Assembly: GCA_017935365.1 (NCBI GenBank) | Contig: JAGBHT010000038.1 | Span: forward strand, 1 to 64,000 | Direction of reading: 5' to 3' | DNA length: 64,000 nucleotides | From: Ruminiclostridium sp. | GTDB lineage: Bacteria; Bacillota; Clostridia; Oscillospirales; Ruminococcaceae | In this document: positions 58,513 through 64,000 of the stretch, piece by piece | Numbering within the stretch: the first letter of the stretch is position 1 | How the letters are laid out: each line of letters starts with the position of its first letter | Program-made: the position numbers and the translations under genes | Notes under the pieces: model-generated | Database searches by the model: none | Told to the model about the DNA's origin: nothing | The model's input: the letters and a program-made list of their open reading frames with translations, nothing else

Positions 58513-58947
58513 ATGAAAAAGTTTATTATAGTATTACTGGTACTTGCCGTGTGCGGCGTTACAATTTATTTCGCATATCCCGAAATCAGCAAAATGATAA
58601 ACGGTGAACAGAGCACGGCTTCTTCCATAACAAATTCATCGGCAGAAGTCAGCAGTGCGGATAATTCAGATACAACGAACAGTTCATCGGACGTTCAGAC
58701 AAGCGATGTTTCGTCCGAGGGCGGAAACCCCGGCAGTCCCGAAAAATATGCAATGGAGATCACAATTTCCGAAGACAAGTTTTTTGTCGATAACCACGAG
58801 ATAAGCTTTGACGAACTGAAAACAAAGATCAACGGGCTTGAAACAGGAGCTGTAATAAAAGTCAACGACGAAAATTCAACACTCAAGGCTTTCAATGCTG
58901 TAAAGGACTATCTTGCGGAAAAAGGGATAGCGTATTCGGTAGAATAA
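58513..58947 (+). CDS. Single-span protein with ExbD-periplasmic-like domain, 2
   Basis: 144 residues: membrane helix at about 4-22, Ser/Thr/Asn-rich linker (about 33-80), then a domain parallel to the preceding gene: EITISEDKFFVDNHEISFDE, LKTKINGL, AVIKVNDENSTLKAFNAVKD. It may also be a tethered lipoprotein-like extracellular partner, but there is no lipobox. Last gene of the operon. Confidence 0.65.
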   Translation: MKKFIIVLLVLAVCGVTIYFAYPEISKMINGEQSTASSITNSSAEVSSADNSDTTNSSSDVQTSDVSSEGGNPGSPEKYAMEITISEDKFFVDNHEISFDELKTKINGLETGAVIKVNDENSTLKAFNAVKDYLAEKGIAYSVE

Positions 58948-58959
58948 GAATGAATTGAA

Positions 58960-58998
58960 AAATCCCCGGTTCTCAAAACGAAAACCGGGGATTTGTTT
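58960..58998. terminator. Bidirectional terminator between the Exb-like operon and the TM2 gene
   Basis: Perfect 12-base arms AAATCCCCGGTT and complement, 11-base loop, then TGTTTATT on plus and TTTTCAATTC on minus. Confidence 0.8.
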
Positions 58999-59005
58999 AT
59001 TCAGT

Positions 59006-59209
59006 TTACTGCTCTGTTATCCAGGGTGTGCCGTCCTTGTTTGTAAACTTGCCTGTGCAAACCTGAATAAGGTCTACCAGCCAGCCTATACCAAAGCAAC
59101 CGCCTGTAAGAAGCCAGATGATACCTGTACCTATCTTACCTGCCATAAAGCGATGTACACCAAGTCCGCCGAGGAAAACCTCGATAAGTATTGCCGCTGT
59201 TCTGTTCAT
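59006..59209 (-). CDS. TM2-domain protein
   Basis: 67 residues from Met at 59209, preceded by AGGAGG. Two membrane helices with the TM2 pattern: LIEVFLGGLGVHRFMAGK, GIIWLLTGGCFGIGWLVDL. Small TM2 proteins are widespread with no settled role. Confidence 0.88.
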   Translation of the reverse strand: MNRTAAILIEVFLGGLGVHRFMAGKIGTGIIWLLTGGCFGIGWLVDLIQVCTGKFTNKDGTPWITEQ

Positions 59210-59340
59210 GGAAATATCCTCCTGAAAATCAATAATTATAACCATACGCCCGTTATTTTCCAAGCGTACAAGTATATTTTATCATATGCGGTGCTATATG
59301 TCAATTATATGGCGGCTATCGGTCGAAAAATGGCGTAAAA

Positions 59341-59530
59341 CGGCGGGCGGCGGATCGCCGCTGACTGTTCGTCGTTCTCTCTGATTGAACTTTGTGCAAC
59401 CTCCGTTACCGGCGGGCGGCTGTGAGCCGCTTCAAATTCGCCGTTCTGACCGTTGGGGATATGTGAAACTTGCGTTACCGGCGGGTGGCAACGTGCCGCT
59501 ACGCATTCGCCGCTTTGACAGCTTAGAGTA
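59341..59530. repeat. Three tandem 69-bp repeats
   Basis: CGGCGGG recurs at 59341, 59410 and 59479, exactly 69 bases apart. Units share GGCGGGCGGC...GCCGC hairpins, CAAATTCGCCGTTCTGAC-like and CTTGCGTTAC-like words. Related units in opposite orientation are at 20214-20326. No coding sense. Confidence 0.7.
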
Positions 59531-59585
59531 TTAACCAGAAAAGATCCAAACAAAACTCCGTTTCCGAACCTTGCAAAAATTTCAA

Positions 59586-59978
59586 TCAGTTTGTCTTATA
59601 TCCGCTTGTGGTGACCTCGGCTATAAGCGCACCTGTATCATCGGTGACAGTAACACGGTAATAGCAGGTAGTTCTGCCGTTGCGGACGCATTCTGCCTTT
59701 GCGATAAGCTTATTGCCTTTTGAGGCTTTTAAAAATGTGATGTTGGCGCTGAGTGAAACAGTACCCGGCTTTTCGTGGTTGGAAGCTACCGCAAAAGCAA
59801 AATCGGCAAGGGTGAAAATCGCTCCGCCCATTACTATGCCTACCGCATTACGGTGGTGATCCTGAATTTCCATACTGACAGTGGCAGAATTTTCGCCGAT
59901 CTGCTCAATTACCGCTCCGTTATCGGTAGCAAAGCGGTCGTTTGCGAAAAATTCACGAACTTCGTTCAGAGTTCTCAT
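59586..59978 (-). CDS. PaaI-like hotdog-fold thioesterase
   Basis: 130 residues with the hotdog motif HHRNAVGIVMGGAIFTLADF, where the Asn/Gly-Gly segment starts the central helix, and a second half with SANITFLKASKG and RVTVTDDTGALIAE. Family members hydrolyse acyl-CoA thioesters, e.g. phenylacetyl-CoA. Directly downstream of thiM with a one-base gap, so cotranscribed. Substrate unknown. Confidence 0.88.
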   Translation of the reverse strand: MRTLNEVREFFANDRFATDNGAVIEQIGENSATVSMEIQDHHRNAVGIVMGGAIFTLADFAFAVASNHEKPGTVSLSANITFLKASKGNKLIAKAECVRNGRTTCYYRVTVTDDTGALIAEVTTSGYKTN

Positions 59979-59979
59979 A

Positions 59980-60825
59980 TTACTTTTCTCCTGTGTAATT
60001 TTCTATCTTTGCGTATTTTTCAAAAATATCGGGAGTAATATTTGTCAGGGTATCAAGCATTCCGACATACAGAGAGCCTGTACCCTTTGCGGTTTCGCCT
60101 GCTATCTCGCCCACCATACCGATAAGCGACGCGGCTGTTACTGCCGCCTCAAAGCTGTCCTCCGTGCAGCCGCACAGTGCCGCTACAAGACCGGACGCAA
60201 GACAGCCTGTACCTGTAATTTTGCTCATCATGGGTATGCCGTTTGATACAAGCGCTACCTTATCGCCGCCTGCGACTACGTCTGTACTGCCTGTTACCAT
60301 AACGGTACAGCTGAAACGCTTTGCTGCTTTTTTTGCAAGTGCGATCTTATCTTCAAGTGTTGTTTCGGCGCTGTCTACGCCCTTTTCCGCTTTCATCGTT
60401 ATAGGACTTGTGGAAAGCAAGGCGGATATTTCGGACGCATTACCTCTTATTGCGGAAAAGCGGAACTGTCGGAGCAACTGCATTGTACTGCGCAGTCTGT
60501 TATCGGTAGAACCTGCGCCAACAGGGTCAAGCACTATCGGCTTTGCCATATCGGCGGCTTTCTGTGCGGAAATCAGCATTGCACGCAGTCTGTCCTTGCT
60601 GAGCGTACCCATATTGAAAAGCACAGCCGACGCCTTTGCGGTTATATCCTCCGCGTCAAGCGGACTGTCCGCCATAACGGGAGAAGCGCCAGCCGCAAGC
60701 AGACCGTTTGCAACGGTGTTTGCGGTAACATAGTTTGTTATACAGTGTACGAGGGGATTTTTCTCTCTCAGGGTATCGAGTAATGCGGCGCAATTTTTTA
60801 TCATACTGTCTGTCCTGTCAGTCAT
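59980..60825 (-). CDS. thiM: Hydroxyethylthiazole kinase
   Basis: Phosphorylates 4-methyl-5-(2-hydroxyethyl)thiazole for thiamine salvage. 281 residues: NPLVHCITNYVTANTVANGL, ASPVMADSP, PIVLDPVGAGST, AIRGNASEI and the phosphate-binding KITGTGCLASGLVAA with the conserved catalytic-region Cys. With ThiW (55358) as likely importer this forms a thiazole salvage route. No TPP riboswitch precedes this operon. Confidence 0.95.
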   Translation of the reverse strand: MTDRTDSMIKNCAALLDTLREKNPLVHCITNYVTANTVANGLLAAGASPVMADSPLDAEDITAKASAVLFNMGTLSKDRLRAMLISAQKAADMAKPIVLDPVGAGSTDNRLRSTMQLLRQFRFSAIRGNASEISALLSTSPITMKAEKGVDSAETTLEDKIALAKKAAKRFSCTVMVTGSTDVVAGGDKVALVSNGIPMMSKITGTGCLASGLVAALCGCTEDSFEAAVTAASLIGMVGEIAGETAKGTGSLYVGMLDTLTNITPDIFEKYAKIENYTGEK

Positions 60826-60863
60826 AGTAATGCTCCTTTATAAATTGCTTTTATGTATCGGAT

Positions 60864-61796
60864 TTACATGAAAATTCCTGCAAGTGCGGTGTAATACATA
60901 AGCGTCAGCGGAAGCGTGACCATTGATAGTATAGTACTTACCGCAAATATTTCGGCGCTGTAGCCTGCGTCCCTGTCATAGAGCAAGGCGAACATTGTAC
61001 ACATAGTAGCGGCAGGGCAGGCGGTAGCGAGTATGTTTACACCTGCAACTGTCTGATCGACCTTTAATACAAGACAGATAACGGTAAGTATAGCCGGAAG
61101 TAAGAAAAGCTTTACAAAGCAGGTGTAGTAAAGGCGCGGTTTTTTCAGTGCCGGGAGAAGCTTTACTGTGGCTATTGTAGAGCCTGCGATTATCATTGCA
61201 AGCGGTGTGTTTATATTTGCAAGGTGCTGTGCCGTTTCAAGAATAACATTCGGCAGTGTGAAGTTGCACAGGAAAAGGATAATGCCGATAATTGTAACGA
61301 TAATGCTCGGTGATAATAACGACTTCATCATCTGTTTAAAATTCGGCTTGCCGCCCTTCATCATGATAACGCCGTGCGTCCATGAGCAGAGATTGAACAT
61401 CGTAACGTATGCCGTAAGGCAGAATACGCCCTCCGTGCCGTAAACGCCCTGTATCAGCGGTATGCCCATAAAGGCACAGTTTGAATAAAGACAGCTGAAA
61501 CGTTCTATCAGCTGTCCCTCTCTGTCCTTACTGCGTACTATCAGCGGAACAAGGATAAACGCTATAACATAGCTTATTATCGCTATAAGGAACGATAAAA
61601 GCAAAGTGTTCAGCGTTTCGGGATCAAACGGCTTCTGGTAGGACACCAGGATAACCATAGGCGTTGCAAAGTTAAGTACAACGGTTGAAAGTTTTTTGGT
61701 GCAGGCGTCGTCAAGCAGTTTGAGCTTGCGGCAGAGTATGCCGACACCTGCGAGCAGTGCCATTATAACGACCTGCTCGATAATTGCCCAGTTCAT
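60864..61796 (-). CDS. AEC family (auxin efflux carrier-like) transporter
   Basis: 310 residues and ten hydrophobic segments in two halves; LCRKLKLLDDACTKKLSTVV, LNFATPMVILVSYQ, SNCAFMGIPLIQGVYG and the mid-helix TACPAATMCTMFALLY are typical of this family, which carries organic anions such as malate. First gene of the operon with thiM (38-base gap) and the thioesterase. Confidence 0.92.
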   Translation of the reverse strand: MNWAIIEQVVIMALLAGVGILCRKLKLLDDACTKKLSTVVLNFATPMVILVSYQKPFDPETLNTLLLSFLIAIISYVIAFILVPLIVRSKDREGQLIERFSCLYSNCAFMGIPLIQGVYGTEGVFCLTAYVTMFNLCSWTHGVIMMKGGKPNFKQMMKSLLSPSIIVTIIGIILFLCNFTLPNVILETAQHLANINTPLAMIIAGSTIATVKLLPALKKPRLYYTCFVKLFLLPAILTVICLVLKVDQTVAGVNILATACPAATMCTMFALLYDRDAGYSAEIFAVSTILSMVTLPLTLMYYTALAGIFM

Positions 61797-61841
61797 AAGT
61801 ATACCTCTTGTCTTTTGTTATTTTTTATTTTTCTTCGACTT

Positions 61842-61870
61842 ATTATACTACTTAAAAGGAGTAAAATCAA
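61842..61870 (-). promoter_or_regulatory. Promoter of the AEC-thiM-thioesterase operon
   Basis: Minus-strand TTGATT (61865-61870), 17 bases, TATAAT (61842-61847), about 45 bases before the start. Confidence 0.75.
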
Positions 61871-62007
61871 TGTTAAAATACTGTAAAATGGGGATTTATG
61901 AGGAATTTTTTAGGTTTCGCCCTCTGAAAATCCGTTTCGGGTGTTGATTTGGCACTATGGCAATACTGCACAAAAAAACAAAGCTAAATTTGTGCATAAT
62001 ACCGCCC

Positions 62008-62036
62008 TTGAAATGAAAACGATTTACTGATATAAT
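62008..62036 (+). promoter_or_regulatory. Promoter of the GH94 phosphorylase gene, with operator-like spacer
   Basis: TTGAAA (62008-62013), 17 bases, TATAAT (62031-62036). The spacer holds TGAAAACGATTTAC (62014 onward), close to a catabolite-responsive element or LacI-type half-sites around a central CG, so repression at this point is plausible. The leader is about 330 bases. Confidence 0.65.
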
Positions 62037-62120
62037 GAAGTTACGCAAAGGAAATTAAAACCCGGAAAACAGCTTGTCAAACAGGATAACTTGCAGAGAA
62101 TTTTAAAAAAAAGGTTTTTT

Positions 62121-62284
62121 AATCCCTATCCCCCTTACCCCCTTTCCCCGGGAAAGGCTGTGTATGCTTGATTGGCTCTGCGTCGTGCAGAGCTTGTGGC
62201 ATACACGCCCGGCATCCGTGCCGGGGGAGAATATGGGGGCTGGCGCCCCTCGAACCCTCCTTGGGGCTTTGCCCCAAACCCCAT
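62121..62284 (+). repeat. Dispersed GC-rich element (family 2), copy 3, with internal insertion
   Basis: Starts AATCCCTATCCCCCTTACCC and ends GGGGCTTTGCCCCAAACCCC as in copies 1 and 2. After CCCCGGGAAAGG about 70 extra bases follow with stems GCTCTGCGTCGTGCAGAGC and CCCGGCATCCGTGCCGGG. It lies inside the leader of the GH94 gene. Confidence 0.65.
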
Positions 62285-62370
62285 CAGAATATCAATGGTA
62301 ATGGGGATTCTTCAATTATACTGAATGACAGCTTGTTTACGGGGAATACAATATCAAGGAGGACTTTCCA

Positions 62371-64000
62371 ATGAACTACGGACATTTTGACCTTGAAAAC
62401 AAGGAATATGTCATCACAAGACCCGATACTCCCTCGGCTTGGGCTAACTACTTAGGCTCACCCGAATACGGTGCTATCATTTCAAACAACGCAGGCGGCT
62501 ACAGCTTCGTTAAGTCAGGTGCAAACGGACGTGTTATCCGTTACCGTTTCAACGCTGTTCCCAACGATCAGCCCGGCAGATATGTATATATCAAGGATAA
62601 CGAGGACGGCGATTTCTGGTCGGCATCATGGGCTCCCGTATGCAAGCCCCTCGATCAGTACAAGAGTGAGTGCCGTCACGGTACAGCTTACTCTGTTATC
62701 ACATCAGAGTACAAGAACATCAAGTCTGAGGTTACTTACTATGTTCCCATGGACGCTACTTATGAGGTATGGGCTGCAAAGGTAACAAACAACGATACAA
62801 AACCCCGTAAGCTCAGCGTTACAGGCTACTGCGAATTCGTAAACGATCCCAACTACGAGCAGGATCAGGTTAACCTCCAGTACACCCTGTTCATCACAAG
62901 AACATACTTCAAGAACAAGTATATCCACCAGATGCAGAATGAGATCTACAACCCCAACAGCGGACGTTTCTTAGGTCTTGCTTCTGCTAAGGTTGACGCT
63001 TACTGCGGCGACCGTGACGCTTTCGTAGGCTCTTATAGAACATACAACAACCCCAAGGGCATTGAAGAAGGTCTTAAGGGCGACTTAAACTACAACACAA
63101 ACTCATGCGGCGCACTCCAGAGCGACATCGTTCTTCAGCCCGGCGAAACAAAGGTTCTTACTTACGTTCTCGGCGGTCAGAAGACAGAGGCTGAAATTGA
63201 AGCTATCATCGCTAAGTACGAAAAGGATGGCGCTGTAGAGGCTGACCTTACAGAGCTCAAGAACTACTGGCACTCAAAGCTCGACAATCTCCAGGTAAAT
63301 ACTCCCGATGCAGACTTCAACAACATGGTAAATGTATGGAACGCATATAACTGCTTCATCACATTCATCTGGTCAAGAGCCGCATCATTCCAGTACTGCG
63401 GTCTGAGAAACGGCTTCGGCTACCGTGATACTGTACAGGATATCCAGGGCATTATCCACCTTGCTCCCGAAATGGCTAAGAAGCAGATCGTATTCATGCT
63501 CTCAGCTCAGGTTACAAACGGTGCAGGTCTGCCCCTCGTTAAGTACGACCATAAGGCAGGTCAGGAAAACCACCCCGATGAAAACGACGAAAACAGCGTA
63601 TACGCTAAGCAGACAGGTCACCCCTCATACCGTGCAGATGACGCTCTGTGGCTGTTCCCGACAGTTTACAAGTACATCTCCGAAAGCGGCGACCATGCAT
63701 TCTTAGATGAGGTTATCTCATATGCCAACGACGGCGAATCAGGCACAGTATACGATCACTTAAAGAGAGCTATCGACTTCTCAATGAACCACCTCGGCAA
63801 CCACGGTATGCCCGCAGGCCTTCACGCTGACTGGAACGACTGTCTGCGTCTTGGTAAGAAGGGCGAATCTACATTCGTAGCATTCCAGCTCGTTTACGCT
63901 ATAAAGATCTTAAAGACATACGCAGTTGAAAAGAACGATACAGAGTACGCTAAGTACCTTGACGAGATCAAGGCTAAGCTTGACGAGATCCTTTCAGCTT
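62371..64000 (+). CDS. Cellobiose phosphorylase-like GH94 enzyme (5' two thirds; runs off the window)
   Basis: Cytoplasmic phosphorolysis of cellobiose (or a related beta-glucoside) to glucose 1-phosphate and glucose. 543 codons are present without a stop; the family is about 800 residues. It begins MNYGHFDLENKEYVITRPDT followed by PSAWANYLGS and NNAGGYSF, as in cellobiose phosphorylases. YCGLRNGFGYRDTVQD near 345 and the catalytic-loop ADWNDCLRLG near 488 (Asp as general acid) are intact. AAGGAGGACTTTCCA precedes the ATG. Laminaribiose or cellodextrin phosphorylase are alternatives. Confidence 0.88.
   Translation, partial: MNYGHFDLENKEYVITRPDTPSAWANYLGSPEYGAIISNNAGGYSFVKSGANGRVIRYRFNAVPNDQPGRYVYIKDNEDGDFWSASWAPVCKPLDQYKSECRHGTAYSVITSEYKNIKSEVTYYVPMDATYEVWAAKVTNNDTKPRKLSVTGYCEFVNDPNYEQDQVNLQYTLFITRTYFKNKYIHQMQNEIYNPNSGRFLGLASAKVDAYCGDRDAFVGSYRTYNNPKGIEEGLKGDLNYNTNSCGALQSDIVLQPGETKVLTYVLGGQKTEAEIEAIIAKYEKDGAVEADLTELKNYWHSKLDNLQVNTPDADFNNMVNVWNAYNCFITFIWSRAASFQYCGLRNGFGYRDTVQDIQGIIHLAPEMAKKQIVFMLSAQVTNGAGLPLVKYDHKAGQENHPDENDENSVYAKQTGHPSYRADDALWLFPTVYKYISESGDHAFLDEVISYANDGESGTVYDHLKRAIDFSMNHLGNHGMPAGLHADWNDCLRLGKKGESTFVAFQLVYAIKILKTYAVEKNDTEYAKYLDEIKAKLDEILSA

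Noticed and set aside
61870-61947. 25-codon plus-strand frame (MLKYCKMGIYEEF...) after AAAGGAG
   Set aside because: The ribosome-like site overlaps the minus-strand AEC operon promoter, there is no plus-strand promoter at a fitting place, and it has no recognised relatives. It cannot be supported.
1-64000. CRISPR array
   Set aside because: The tandem repeats present (137-bp, 69-bp, linker-coding) do not have short repeats with unique spacers, and no cas genes were seen.

Overview
The window reads as a chromosomal segment of a low-to-mid GC, spore-forming, motile clostridial gut bacterium, most like the Ruminococcaceae/Oscillospiraceae ([Eubacterium] siraeum or Ruminococcus-like). This is inferred from gene content: a Phe T-box, GatCAB next to AspRS, CotJ spore-coat genes, a SpoIIQ-type M23 protein, flagellin with FliB methylase, an Lsa-type ABC-F gene, ECF-type ThiW and a GH94 cellobiose phosphorylase. 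Gene order and promoters are typical of Firmicutes: many near-perfect TTGACA-17-TATAAT promoters and strong AGGAGG ribosome sites.

Layout. 0-1 kb: tail of an IS30-type insertion abutting a truncated secreted-protein gene and a pseudo-receiver gene. 1-6.3 kb: leuS, a D,D-carboxypeptidase, rlmH and a solitary zeta-toxin-like kinase. 6.3-8.3 kb: tRNA-Arg(ACG), metY and a TIGR04086 membrane protein. 8.5-14.6 kb: a six-gene operon for a split glutamate synthase (amidotransferase, FMN/ferredoxin synthase core, ferredoxin, FAD oxidoreductase, GXGXG subunit) ending in an ANTAR antiterminator gene, with a leader that can fold as terminator or as paired hairpins. 14.6-16 kb: MITE-like repeats and a DUF559 gene. 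16-19.5 kb: flagellin under a sigma-28-type promoter, with a CsrA-like leader hairpin, and fliB. 19.5-24.3 kb: an unidentified structured RNA, more repeats, an iron alcohol dehydrogenase, an M23 protein and a Phe T-box controlling DAHP synthase. 24.5-30.7 kb (minus): DUF1858-trmK-nif3-rqcH-valS. 31-37 kb (minus): gatC-gatA-gatB-aspS followed by a 137-bp triple tandem repeat.

37-45 kb is accessory in character: an A+T-rich Sll1717-type P-loop ATPase, a second copy of the unidentified RNA, a GntR/ABC-transporter operon with a C-N hydrolase, and an Lsa-type ABC-F gene with a leader peptide and attenuator whose leader has been split by a small transposable element with a 5-bp target duplication. 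45-52 kb holds the most unusual unit: a large secreted protein with a C-terminal zincin (HExxH) module, translationally coupled to four tandem paralogous lipoproteins that share nearly identical 5' ends. It resembles a polymorphic toxin with an immunity array. 52-56 kb: a wall-anchored phosphatase, YibE/F and thiW with a TPP riboswitch. 56.2-59 kb: cotJA-cotJB-truncated cotJC, then a four-gene ExbB/ExbD-like operon, which is unexpected in an organism presumed to lack an outer membrane. 59-64 kb: TM2 protein, 69-bp tandem repeats, AEC transporter-thiM-thioesterase, and the 5' two thirds of a GH94 phosphorylase running off the window.

No CRISPR array, rRNA or prophage was seen.
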